The notes: generated by a model from the sequence alone, not told the origin. A stretch of 31,106 nt of DNA from Ruminococcus sp. (GCA_017480485.1 JAFVAN010000018.1:1-31106); one strand, 5' to 3'; positions 23,638 to 31,050 are shown, counted from the stretch's first letter. A program made the numbers and translations.

Positions 23638-23666
23638 TTTATAACACATTTTGGGAGAATTGTCAA
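23638..23666 (-). promoter_or_regulatory. sigmaA-type promoter of the metallo-beta-lactamase gene
   Basis: On the minus strand TTGACA (23666-23661), 17 nt spacer, TATAAA (23643-23638), about 42 nt before the ATG. Confidence 0.75.
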
Positions 23667-23733
23667 CAAAGCAAAGGGCAGGAACAAGAAAATCAATTTT
23701 CATTTTTTGTTTATGCAGATCTGCGGGCGCCTC

Positions 23734-23762
23734 CGAATTTTTGCATCAAAAGCGGCTATAAT
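23734..23762 (+). promoter_or_regulatory. Possible promoter of the germination operon
   Basis: CGAATT (23734-23739), 17 nt spacer, TATAAT (23757-23762). The -35 is weak for sigmaA. gerA operons are normally read by the forespore factor sigmaG, and CGAAT...TATAATA is a loose fit to it as well. Confidence 0.4.
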
Positions 23763-23794
23763 AAGACGGATGAAAAAACGATAGGAGGATGCCT

Positions 23795-25276
23795 GTGGGA
23801 AAAGAGAAAAGCGGGGAGCATATGCTGCCGCAGTCGGTGAGCGCCGCCTGCGCGGAGCTTTTTCGCCTTACGGGGAACACCGCCGACCTGAATATCGTTC
23901 GGGGAGAGCCGGGAGGCGTGAAGTGCGCCGTGGCATCTGTCGAGGGCATGGCCTCCTCGGCACTTATGTCGGAGCTGATCTTTCAGCCCCTTGAAAGGCT
24001 GGGCCTGCTGGGGCTGAACGAGCGGGAGCTCTTCGAGGCCGTAAGCGAGCGCGGCCTTCTTGGAGCCGACAAGAAGACCGTACCCACCCTTGAAGAGACG
24101 CTGGAGCTGCTGTTCTCGGGGTTCGCGGTGGTGCTGGTGGAGGGCAGTGCCCGAGGGGTGGCAGTGGGTGTTCAGGGCTTTGACAAAAAGGCCGTCACCG
24201 AGCCCACCAGCGAGCACAACATAATGAGCTCTCAGGAGGGCTTCTGCGAGGCCCTGAGGACTAATATCTCACTGGTGCGCAGGCGGATGAAGACCCCCAC
24301 CCTGCGGTTCGAGCTCATCAAGGTGGGCAGGCGCTCGTGCGCGGATGTCTGCCTGTGCTATATCTCCGACCGCGCCGACCCCGCCCTGCTGCGGGGGCTG
24401 AGAGAGCGGCTCCAAGATATCGGTCTGGACACCATACTGGCCTCGGGCTACGTCAAGCCCTTTATCGAGGGCGGGGACGGAGTGTCGCTGTTCTCCTGCG
24501 TGGCCTCCACCGAGCGCCCTGACGTTGTCTGCGCGGGGCTCAACGAGGGCCGCGCTGCCCTGCTCATAGACGGGTCGCCCTTTGCGCTGCTTCTGCCCTC
24601 GGTGTTCTCCGAGGGGTTCTGCACCATGGACGACTACTGCTCGAAGCCCTATTTCACGGCCCTTATGCGGGCGGTGCGGTTCTCGGCGTTCTTCTTTGCG
24701 GTGCTGCTGCCGGGACTCTATGTGGCGGCCGCAAACTTCCACCCCGAGACCCTTACCCTGAAGCTGCTGCTGAACCTGACGGCCTCGGAGCACTCCACGC
24801 CCTACTCCCTTTTTGTGGAGATGCTAATAATAACCCTGCTGCTGGAGCTTATAAAGGAGGCCTCGGTGCGTATGCCGAAGGCCGTAGGCAGCGCCATATC
24901 CATTGCCGGCGGTCTGGTGATCGGGGACGCCGCCGTCAAGAGCGGGCTCATATCCTCTCCCCTGCTGATAATCGTGGGGCTGACGGCATCGGCGGCCTTT
25001 GTGGTGCCCTCCCTCTCTCAGCAGATAAGCATCCTGCGGCTGGTGTTCATAATTGCGGGAGGAACGGCGGGGTTATTCGGCATCGGCGCTGTGCTGGCAA
25101 TGACCGCCGCCAACGCCTCGGCCCTCCAGCTGGGCGGGATAGAATACACCTCGCCTCTGCTGCCCCTGCGGCCACGGAGGCTTCTGGACGTGGTGGCGCG
25201 GCGGTCCTTCTCCCGTCTGGACGAGGAGGAGTGCACCGTGGCGGGCCTCTCGGGAAGGGAGCAGCAGGATGACTGA
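23795..25276 (+). CDS. gerAA: Spore germination receptor A subunit (GerAA family)
   Basis: The start is best set at GTG 23795, 6 nt after AGGAGG; the ATG at 23789 touches that ribosome binding site and is unlikely. The 493-aa product has an N-terminal soluble region and the family block SSQEGFCEALRTNISLVRRRM...LRFELIKVGRRS. The block ALLIDGSPFALLLPSVF follows, then about five TM helices in the last 200 residues. A subunits sit in the inner spore membrane and, with B and C subunits, sense nutrient germinants and form an ion channel. The 3' end overlaps the next gene by 8 nt. Its presence indicates a spore-former. Confidence 0.94.
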   Translation: MGKEKSGEHMLPQSVSAACAELFRLTGNTADLNIVRGEPGGVKCAVASVEGMASSALMSELIFQPLERLGLLGLNERELFEAVSERGLLGADKKTVPTLEETLELLFSGFAVVLVEGSARGVAVGVQGFDKKAVTEPTSEHNIMSSQEGFCEALRTNISLVRRRMKTPTLRFELIKVGRRSCADVCLCYISDRADPALLRGLRERLQDIGLDTILASGYVKPFIEGGDGVSLFSCVASTERPDVVCAGLNEGRAALLIDGSPFALLLPSVFSEGFCTMDDYCSKPYFTALMRAVRFSAFFFAVLLPGLYVAAANFHPETLTLKLLLNLTASEHSTPYSLFVEMLIITLLLELIKEASVRMPKAVGSAISIAGGLVIGDAAVKSGLISSPLLIIVGLTASAAFVVPSLSQQISILRLVFIIAGGTAGLFGIGAVLAMTAANASALQLGGIEYTSPLLPLRPRRLLDVVARRSFSRLDEEECTVAGLSGREQQDD

Positions 25277-26285
25277 GGCCTCTAAACGCCTGAGCCCGCT
25301 GCAGCTGGCGGCGGTGATGCTTTGTATGTCATTCAGCGGCCTTGCGGCCTACCGCCCCGAGGGCGCGGGCCTGACAGCTGCCGCCCTCGGGGAGCTTCTG
25401 GCAGCGGCGGGAGGGTTCCTGCTGCTGCTGCCCCTTTGTCTTGGCCGAGGAGGCGCCGCACCCCTCGGAAGGCTGCGGGCGGGGCTGGGGCTGGGGTATC
25501 TGGCCTTTTACCTCACGGTGATGCTGGGGGATCTGGCCTCCACGGTGCAGTACGCCTTCCCAAGGCTCTATTCCACCCCCGCGGTCATCGCCCTGACTGC
25601 GGCGGCGGGGCTCTACTGCGCATCTATGGGCAGTCGGGCCTGCGGCAAGACCGCCTGTGCCTCGGTGATAACTGCGGCGGTGTGCGTCCTGCTTATCGCC
25701 TTGGGGGCGGCGGAGCATTTCCGAGCCGTCAACATCTTTCTCGGGGCGCGGCCCATTGAAGAGGTCCTGTCGGGCCTGGGCGCGATGGCTGCCCGTTCGG
25801 GAGAGCTGGCGGTCTTCGTGCTGCTGCTGCCCGAGAGCGAGGGCAGGCCCTTTAAAACAGCTGCGGTCTATTCCTCGGTGAGGGGCGCGACAGGGGCGGG
25901 GCTGCTGCTGTTTGCTAAGGGCGTGCTTGGGGTGCTGGCGGACAGCGGCCAGCCCGTATTCCTGCTGTCCTCGGCCTCGAAGACGGCGGTGATCGAGCGC
26001 TTTGACGCGGCACTGCTGCTGGTGTGGGTGCTGTGTACCGTCACCTCCTGCGGGGCGGTGCTCTGCGCGGCGAGGGCCTGCCTGACGGCCTTCAAGCCCG
26101 ACGCTCCCGCCCCGCTGTACAGGGTGGGAGCATTCAGCGCCCTCTGCGCAGCGGCAGCCTTCGCCCTCTTTGCAGGGGGCAAGGCGGCTGGCTTTGATTC
26201 CGGAGCCGTGCCTGTGGCCTCGGCGGCACTGCTTGGAATGGTGGTAGTGTCGGCCTGCTTTGCTGCCATGATAAGGCGGAAGTAA
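25269..26285 (+). CDS. gerAB: Spore germination receptor B subunit (GerAB family, APC-like)
   Basis: A 338-aa integral membrane protein with about ten TM helices, the normal size and topology of GerAB proteins, which belong to the amino acid-polyamine-cation transporter superfamily and are thought to bind the germinant. The N-terminal LSPLQLAAVMLCMSF matches the family's usual start (IS..Q......). The assignment relies on position between A and C subunits and topology; internal motifs are weak. Starts within the last codons of the A subunit gene. Very GC-rich with many alanine and glycine codons. Confidence 0.88.
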   Translation: MTEASKRLSPLQLAAVMLCMSFSGLAAYRPEGAGLTAAALGELLAAAGGFLLLLPLCLGRGGAAPLGRLRAGLGLGYLAFYLTVMLGDLASTVQYAFPRLYSTPAVIALTAAAGLYCASMGSRACGKTACASVITAAVCVLLIALGAAEHFRAVNIFLGARPIEEVLSGLGAMAARSGELAVFVLLLPESEGRPFKTAAVYSSVRGATGAGLLLFAKGVLGVLADSGQPVFLLSSASKTAVIERFDAALLLVWVLCTVTSCGAVLCAARACLTAFKPDAPAPLYRVGAFSALCAAAAFALFAGGKAAGFDSGAVPVASAALLGMVVVSACFAAMIRRK

Positions 26286-26318
26286 AACGCGTTTCCCATA
26301 CGAGAGAGCATAATTTTC

Positions 26319-26436
26319 GGCGGGAAAGGATATCCCCCGTGTGGAGAGACAAAAACACAGCGGGAAAGGACAACTCCCCCCGCAGGGGGAGTTATCCTTT
26401 CCCGCACCCGCCCCGAGCCGCACAGCGGCTCGGGGC
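26319..26436. repeat. Two-hairpin palindromic element, copy 2, in the gerAB-gerAC gap
   Basis: A hairpin with arms GGGAAAGGACAACTCCCCC-like and its complement spans 26360-26405 (21-bp arms, one mismatch, loop CGCA). After 4 nt a second hairpin spans 26410-26436 (12-bp arms, loop ACA). Part of the left arm (GCGGGAAAGGA..) also occurs upstream at 26320-26335. The layout matches 363-446 read on the minus strand. It interrupts an operon, so it could form an RNA structure within the germination mRNA. Confidence 0.8.
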
Positions 26437-26468
26437 ATAAAAAGAACCCTGAGATAGTAGGAGGAATA

Positions 26469-27626
26469 ATGAAAAGGATCTGGTTTTTTCTTATCTCCCT
26501 GTGCCTGATCTTCGCCTCGACCCGAAGCCGAGACACCGTGGCCTCTCAGGAGCGGGCCATGGTCCATGCCGTAGGCATCGATCGGGAGGAGGACGGCTAC
26601 AGGGTCACGCTGCAGGTCTTCCGCCCCGAGGGCAGCGGCCCCGACACTCAGCTGGACGCCGCCAAGAGCAATGTCTTCTGCATCTCCGACAAGGGCGAGA
26701 CCGTGGAGGAGGCCCTGCTGCGCTGCGAGGACAGGCTGGGAGAGTTCCTGTTCCTGGGCCACGACCAGCTCATAGTCCTGGGGCAGGATGCGGACCTAAC
26801 GGACCCCCGAGGGCTGTTTTCCTACTTTCTGCGGGGGCGGGAGTGCTACCTTGGGGTGAGGGTCATCTCCGCCGACTGCGAGGCAGCGCGGCTGCTAAAG
26901 GCCGAGCTCTCAGAGGGGGCTGTGGCCGCCGAGAACCTTGTGGACGTGGCCGACAGGCACTACAAAAATTCCTCCACCGTCCGCTGCGACCTGCTGGGAC
27001 TTTTGAACAGCTGTGAGCTGGGCTGCGCCGTGGTCCCCCTTGCAGAGCCCCGCTCAGCCGACGGCACGGCTGCCGACTCCGAGAGCGAGGGCGGCGACAG
27101 CGGCTCCGGCTCCGACAAGGAAGGCGAAAGCAAAAAGGAGGGCGACACCGTCTCGGCGGCGGGGGCGGCAGTATTTGTGGACGGTCGGCGGTCATTCGAG
27201 CTGGAGCCCCGACTCTGCGGCGCTCTCAACTGCCTGCTGGGCGGAAGGGAGAGCGAGCTTTTGCAGCTCTCGGGGCGGCGAGGGCCTGTCTCCGTCACCC
27301 TGCGGCACGAGGGGGCCGAGACCTCCTACGACATCAAAGACGGGCGGGTGAGGTGCCGCTTTGATATCAAGCTCTCGGTCATTGCCGACAACACCACCGA
27401 AGCGGAGTTTCCCCCCTCGGACCTCTGCCGACAGGCCGAGGAGGCGGTCCTTGACCAATGCCGCGCCCTGACCGACACCGCCTACTCCGAGGGCGCCGAC
27501 GTCCTCGGCATTGCCGCCGCCATCCGCCAGCGCTTTCCCAAATTTTACCGCGCCCACAGCTCCGACCCACGGGAGCTTGCAAGCCTTTGCGATTTTGAGT
27601 TCGAGGTCAGCTGCACCGCGAGGTGA
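26469..27626 (+). CDS. gerAC: Spore germination receptor C subunit (GerAC family), no lipobox cysteine
   Basis: A 385-aa protein with an N-terminal hydrophobic segment (WFFLISLCLIFAS) followed by TRSRDTVASQERAMVHAVGIDREEDGYRVTLQV, the typical GerAC start (...CWDRREI.DL.iV.aiGiD), so the domain assignment is firm. C subunits are usually lipoproteins with a cysteine at the position where STR stands here; there is none, so it is either released or held by an uncleaved signal anchor. A Ser/Gly/Asp/Lys-rich insert (about 198-225) separates the N-terminal and C-terminal domains. The ATG follows AGGAGG. It is separated from gerAB by 183 nt containing hairpins, unlike the usual tight spacing. Confidence 0.9.
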   Translation: MKRIWFFLISLCLIFASTRSRDTVASQERAMVHAVGIDREEDGYRVTLQVFRPEGSGPDTQLDAAKSNVFCISDKGETVEEALLRCEDRLGEFLFLGHDQLIVLGQDADLTDPRGLFSYFLRGRECYLGVRVISADCEAARLLKAELSEGAVAAENLVDVADRHYKNSSTVRCDLLGLLNSCELGCAVVPLAEPRSADGTAADSESEGGDSGSGSDKEGESKKEGDTVSAAGAAVFVDGRRSFELEPRLCGALNCLLGGRESELLQLSGRRGPVSVTLRHEGAETSYDIKDGRVRCRFDIKLSVIADNTTEAEFPPSDLCRQAEEAVLDQCRALTDTAYSEGADVLGIAAAIRQRFPKFYRAHSSDPRELASLCDFEFEVSCTAR

Positions 27627-27639
27627 GGGGGGAGATAGC

Positions 27640-27664
27640 AAACGCCTCCGCTGTTGCGGGGGCG
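27640..27664. terminator. Hairpin between convergent gerAC and lipoprotein genes
   Basis: ACGCCTCCGC / GCGGGGGCGT with loop TGTT. On the minus strand it is followed by TTTGC. A weak terminator candidate for either direction. Confidence 0.45.
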
Positions 27665-27692
27665 TGGGAGCTATTCATATTCAAAAGTATTG

Positions 27693-28136
27693 CTACCAAT
27701 CAACAACCGTACTATCCTGAATATCGATCCTTGTATATTTCCCTGAAAAATCGGAGGTAAGAACAGCATCTGCAACAACACTATCTCCCGGTCGTATTTT
27801 AGGCAGAGGTAACAATCTTGTGCATACTAATTCTGAACCGTTGTAGATCACTGCTTTGACATAGCCCTGAAGTGTTTTTGATGAATGTCTGTTTTTTACC
27901 GTAGCATAAACATAATAAAAGCTACCGTTCTTTTTAATCATAATATTACTAAAATCAAGATAAGAGAACAAGTCTTCTTTATAGTCATAGCCGTAGTCGT
28001 AGTTGAATTTTGTGCTAAACTTAGTAGTTGTTGTTTGGAATTTGTTATCGTTCTTATATCTTTCTTCGATCGGGTCATGTGAACATGCAGAAAGAGAAAT
28101 TACGGCGATAATGCTAAACAGTATAATCTTTTTCAT
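27693..28136 (-). CDS. Small lipoprotein with FxLYD-like domain
   Basis: A 147-aa protein with signal peptide and lipobox (LSAC, C18). A Thr/Lys/Tyr-rich linker (QTTTTKFSTKF) leads to a beta-rich domain containing FSNIMIKKNGSFYYVYATVKNRHSSKTLQGYVKAVIYNGSELV...LPKIRPGDSVV. This is the pattern of FxLYD/DUF3426-like immunoglobulin-type domains found on exported Gram-positive proteins. It is the last of four closely spaced minus-strand genes (4-nt gap). Base composition is much more AT-rich than the flanking operons. Function unknown. Confidence 0.82.
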   Translation of the reverse strand: MKKIILFSIIAVISLSACSHDPIEERYKNDNKFQTTTTKFSTKFNYDYGYDYKEDLFSYLDFSNIMIKKNGSFYYVYATVKNRHSSKTLQGYVKAVIYNGSELVCTRLLPLPKIRPGDSVVADAVLTSDFSGKYTRIDIQDSTVVDW

Positions 28137-28140
28137 ATAT

Positions 28141-28647
28141 TTACTTCCTCTTTATTGAAAAGGCTAACAATCCGTCTTCTGCTGTCATCTCCCACTCAAG
28201 GCTATCGTTTGAACCTTTTGCTGCATTTTCAGCGTCATCGAATTGTATCCCAAATGCAGTAGCTGCGCAAGATTCCATTAAAAGAAATGCAGATGTGAAT
28301 AATTTTGAATCATTTGTTATTCCAGGAGCTTGAAAGACTAAAAAGACATCATCATTAACTACTGTTGAAACATCCCAAAGGCCGCTCCAATCAATATTTG
28401 AATCTAATGACATTGAGGTTAACAAAAATGATTCTTTTGCTTCTGCCGCTTTTTCTTGGAAACTGATTGGGCTTTTTATTTCTATTGTCGTAGTAGTTGT
28501 TGTTTCCATAGTAGTTGTTGTTTCTTGAATAGTTGAATAGTTTTCTTCTCTGCTATTATTTGTCTTTTCAGAGTTATCTGTGCTTTGGCATGATATAAGT
28601 GAAATGCAAAAACAGATTATACAAATTATTAAAAGATTTTTCTTCAT
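28141..28647 (-). CDS. Small lipoprotein, paralog of the next upstream gene
   Basis: A 168-aa protein with signal peptide and lipobox (LISC, C20), a long Thr-rich linker (ETTTTMETTTTTTIE), and a C-terminal domain. That domain shares with the gene at 28652-29158 the pattern A..SF...... D......LWD....V.DD.F....., then FLLM..CA...FG, then a final beta strand ending in K. Both proteins are 168 aa long, which supports tandem duplication. The ATG follows AAGGAAGTG. I do not recognise the family. Confidence 0.8.
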   Translation of the reverse strand: MKKNLLIICIICFCISLISCQSTDNSEKTNNSREENYSTIQETTTTMETTTTTTIEIKSPISFQEKAAEAKESFLLTSMSLDSNIDWSGLWDVSTVVNDDVFLVFQAPGITNDSKLFTSAFLLMESCAATAFGIQFDDAENAAKGSNDSLEWEMTAEDGLLAFSIKRK

Positions 28648-28651
28648 ACTA

Positions 28652-29158
28652 TCACTTCCTTGTAACCATTAAATAATAGCTTAGTCCTCTGACTCCTATA
28701 GACCAAGATACTACGTCATTTTCTCCTGTAATTTCATCGTTTATTCCTTTTCCGATACCAGCTTCGAGGTCTTCTTTGTCAACACCAAATTCTTCCATTG
28801 CACAAAAAGCCATAAGTAAAAAAATAGTTATACTTAATTCTTTTTTCGAATCATCTAAGTTGCTCATCATAATAGAAAACCTATCCTCACTAACCGATAC
28901 ACATGAATCCCAAAGATTATTAAGGGTCGCGGTTTCTAAATCGGAATCTACTTCTTTCATTTTACTTGTAAAAGAATTTTTTGCTTTTGTGTTTGCTTCA
29001 TAAAAGTTTATTTGCGATATTGTTTCGGAATCAGATGTTGCCATTACTTCCGCAGCTTTTTCTGCTTCACCAGTAATATTGTTTGAATCAATAGCTCCAC
29101 ACGCAAAAAGTGACAAACATTGCGTTAATGCACACATTACAGCTATTATTTTTTTCAT
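28652..29158 (-). CDS. Small lipoprotein, paralog of the following gene
   Basis: Start at the ATG of MKKIIAVMCALTQC with GGAGGGG upstream; an in-frame ATG 30 nt earlier is poorly placed. The 168-aa product has a signal peptide with FACG as likely lipobox (C22). The C-terminal domain (NNLWDSCVSVSEDRFSIMM... FLLMAFCAMEEFGV... YYLMVTRK) aligns with that of the neighbouring 168-aa lipoprotein. It lacks the poly-threonine linker of that neighbour. AT-rich. Unknown function. Confidence 0.8.
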   Translation of the reverse strand: MKKIIAVMCALTQCLSLFACGAIDSNNITGEAEKAAEVMATSDSETISQINFYEANTKAKNSFTSKMKEVDSDLETATLNNLWDSCVSVSEDRFSIMMSNLDDSKKELSITIFLLMAFCAMEEFGVDKEDLEAGIGKGINDEITGENDVVSWSIGVRGLSYYLMVTRK

Positions 29159-29184
29159 ACTATCCCCTCCTGTAATAGATTGAA

Positions 29185-29502
29185 TCAATTAATATCGTTA
29201 TCATTCTTTGTCTCACTAAGTTTAATACCGAAGTATGCGATCTCAATAAGTCCGAGGACTGCAATAATAATTGCGAAGAAAACCACAGCTGATTGTACAA
29301 AATATCCGAGATGATCAACATTATCTGCGGCTTTTCTGGTAGCATCGTATTCATATGTGTAAAAGTCGGCACCAAATGCTGTATCTTTCAGATAACCATA
29401 TGAGTGATATTCAAGTTCGGTAAAGATCGCTATCACACTAATGATTATCTGTGCAGCCGCTCCAACAATACCCACACCGGAAAACACTTTTTTTGCTTTC
29501 AT
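29185..29502 (-). CDS. Small two-TM membrane protein
   Basis: A 105-aa protein with TM helices at about 8-28 (SGVGIVGAAAQIIISVIAIF) and 70-94 (SAVVFFAIIIAVLGLIEIAYF), and a tyrosine-rich outer loop of about 40 residues. It is the first gene of the AT-rich cassette. The ATG follows AAAGGAGG, and a sigmaA-like promoter is upstream. No family recognised. The cassette as a whole (membrane protein plus three lipoproteins) looks like an envelope accessory unit. Confidence 0.82.
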   Translation of the reverse strand: MKAKKVFSGVGIVGAAAQIIISVIAIFTELEYHSYGYLKDTAFGADFYTYEYDATRKAADNVDHLGYFVQSAVVFFAIIIAVLGLIEIAYFGIKLSETKNDNDIN

Positions 29503-29555
29503 AAATCAGTCCTCCTTTATTATAATGATAAATTCTAAAATATTATCACATCTGT

Positions 29556-29584
29556 ATTATACCACGCTTTGTGCAAAATGTCAC
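29556..29584 (-). promoter_or_regulatory. Promoter of the AT-rich lipoprotein cassette
   Basis: On the minus strand GTGACA (29584-29579), 17 nt spacer, TATAAT (29561-29556) with extended -10 TGG. Confidence 0.7.
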
Positions 29585-29664
29585 TAAGCCGCCAGCATAA
29601 TCGGGTAAATTTTGGATAAATGCACAGGGATGACGGCGGATTTTTGGATAATATGTCAAGAAAT

Positions 29665-29710
29665 TATGCTGACAGCATAATATATTATGCCGTCAGCATA
29701 TTTTTTAAGG
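29665..29710 (+). terminator. 36-nt palindrome followed by a T-tract
   Basis: Arms TATGCTGAC.GCATAATA and TATTATGC.GTCAGCATA differ at one pair and abut with almost no loop. TTTTTT follows on the plus strand. No plus-strand gene lies directly upstream, so it may be an operator or a barrier rather than a gene terminator. Confidence 0.55.
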
Positions 29711-29818
29711 CGGGCAGAAAGTGACCAAACCACGCTTGCTGTCCAAATTTCTGTACTCAAAAACCGAACAAATGTGCAGCTGTCCAAAAAAATGCCCACA
29801 CTTTTTCAAAATATGTGT

Positions 29819-29824
29819 TATAAT
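29819..29824 (+). promoter_or_regulatory. Extended -10 of the small orphan gene
   Basis: TGTTATAAT: a TATAAT preceded by TGn. No clear -35 at 17 nt. The gene starts 59 nt downstream. Confidence 0.55.
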
Positions 29825-29882
29825 AGGAGCATGGAAGGGGCCAAGAGCCCAAACAGAGAAATTTAGAAAGGACAGTGGTAAT

Positions 29883-30152
29883 ATGTCAAGGATAATCAAG
29901 ATCATCGGCAACGCAAGGATAACAAAGGTAGAGCGCAAGGGAGACGAGCTGGTCAACTGGAGCCGCCGCAACGGCTACCTGGGCTTCGAGGGCTATCTGG
30001 TCATCAAGCTGGACGAGCAGGGCAGGCTGCACGCCTGCATCGACGACTCCCGCCGCGCCATCGAGACCAGCAGCGGCGAGCTGACCCTGCTGGGCGACAA
30101 GGCGATCTTCTCGACCCTCAACAGCATTTACACCTTTGAGATGGCGTGTTGA
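29883..30152 (+). CDS. Small protein of unknown function
   Basis: Start at the ATG of MSRIIKIIGNARITKVERKG, with AAAGGACAG upstream; a longer in-frame reading begins before the promoter and is rejected. The 89-aa product alternates short hydrophobic and charged stretches (GYLVIKLDEQGRLHACIDD, ELTLLGDKAIFSTLNSIYTFEMA), suggesting a small all-beta soluble protein. No signal peptide or TM helix. Codon use is GC-rich like the core genes, unlike the AT-rich cassette to its left. Not recognised. Confidence 0.7.
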   Translation: MSRIIKIIGNARITKVERKGDELVNWSRRNGYLGFEGYLVIKLDEQGRLHACIDDSRRAIETSSGELTLLGDKAIFSTLNSIYTFEMAC

Positions 30153-30178
30153 GTACACATCCGCAAATTGGCCGGAAT

Positions 30179-30231
30179 CCAAGGGGCGGCCTTAGCCCCT
30201 TGGCAGGGTCCTTAGGGGCAGAGCCCCTAAG
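30179..30231. repeat. Paired palindromes CCAAGGGGC / CTTAGGGGC
   Basis: CCAAGGGGC (30179-30187) pairs with GCCCCTTGG (30195-30203) around a 7-nt loop. After 7 nt, CTTAGGGGC (30211-30219) pairs with GCCCCTAAG (30223-30231) around loop AGA. The pair is REP-like and lies just after the small orphan gene, where it may also stop transcription. Confidence 0.75.
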
Positions 30232-30500
30232 TCGCCGACCCGGCGAAACACGCACAAAGCTACCGTTAAACTGCGGCGCAGCACAATCTAATATGGGCGC
30301 ACAAAGCGAACAGCCCCCATCCATCCCGAGTGGGGGCTTTAATGCTGCGCCGTAAAAGCCGTCCTCTTTCTCCATCAGGAAAGAGCGAAGCGAGTTTCCG
30401 TGCGGCGGGCAGCGTCGTTCTTCTTGCCTCTTGCTTCTATACTCTTGCCTCTAGAGGGGGAGGTGGCTCGGCGTTAGCTGAGACGGAGGGGTTACGTCTG

Positions 30501-30635
30501 TTCTTGCCCTGCGAGGCTTCTAACACGTCCCGGGCTTTATGTGGTTTACAACATCGATTCTCGCCCTGCGGGGCTTAGTGCACGTCCTCGGTTTTATGAG
30601 ATGCTCAACATCGGCGGTCGCCCTGTTGCGAGGGG
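30501..30635. repeat. Tandem repeat, about 58-nt unit, roughly 2.3 copies
   Basis: Units start with TTCTTGCCCTGCGAGGCTT (30501), TTCTCGCCCTGCGGGGCTT (30558) and TCGCCCTGTTGCGAGG (30617). Units 1 and 2 also share ACGTCC.CGG.TTTATG and CAACATCG at matching offsets. Confidence 0.65.
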
Positions 30636-30889
30636 GAGATGGAGTTAGAGGCGATTTTTGTGCCCGCGTTTTTCATTGCCCGCCGAGGGCTTGCGCTCTA
30701 AACAATTATCAACTATCAACTAAAAGCCCCCGCCCCACACCGGCCCGCTGGGGGCAAAACAAAAAACACACAAGCTGCAAGGGTGCAAAATAAAAATCCA
30801 CACAAGCCCTGATAGGCCCACCCGCACAAAGCCCTCCGAACGGATGCATCGCCGCCTCATCCACAAAGGCGCCCACCTCCCCTCCGGGG

Positions 30890-30970
30890 GTGCTAACGGC
30901 GCACGGCCGAAGTCGCGTGCCGCTGGCAGAGCCAGCTTACAACAGTGTGATACTCGGGGGCTCCCTCGCG
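30890..30970. repeat. Dispersed repeat element, copy B (diverged)
   Basis: It shares GCGCACGGC, AAGTCGCGTG, TTACAAC.GTGTGAT and GGCTCCCTCGCG with copy A in the same order. The middle is replaced by a different hairpin, GCTGGC-AGA-GCCAGC. Confidence 0.75.
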
Positions 30971-30981
30971 TCCCGGGCGCG

Positions 30982-31050
30982 GGCGCGCAAGTCGCGTGAG
31001 CACTCGCAAGCTCGTTTACAGCTTTAAAGGCCGCAACGGCTCCCTCGCGG
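30982..31050. repeat. Dispersed repeat element, copy C
   Basis: Positions 30985-31020 are identical to 12527-12562, and the copy ends in the same GGCTCCCTCGCGG motif. It directly follows copy B, making a tandem pair. Confidence 0.85.

Larger units (their letters stand above)
29503..29882. other. Divergent intergenic region with palindrome and repeated TCCAAAA motifs
   Basis: This 380-nt gap holds the minus-strand promoter at 29556-29584, a 36-nt palindrome at 29665-29700, and two TATCCAAAA motifs on the minus strand (29610-29618 and 29641-29650). Two GCTGTCCAAA motifs are on the plus strand (29738-29747 and 29779-29788). A plus-strand extended -10 is at 29819-29824. No coding sequence is supported. 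Confidence 0.7.

Noticed and set aside
25329..26762. Long minus-strand open frame (477 codons) opposite gerAB and gerAC
   Set aside because: It crosses a gene boundary and the hairpin spacer, and has Gln/Gly/Arg-rich non-protein composition.
29765..29777. LexA-box-like CGAACAAATGTGC upstream of the small orphan gene
   Set aside because: It differs from GAACnnnnGTTC in the right half and lies about 20 nt upstream of the -35 region; no similar site occurs at the YolD-like gene.
30501..30635. CRISPR array
   Set aside because: Units are about 58 nt, diverged throughout, with no constant-repeat/unique-spacer pattern and no cas genes nearby.
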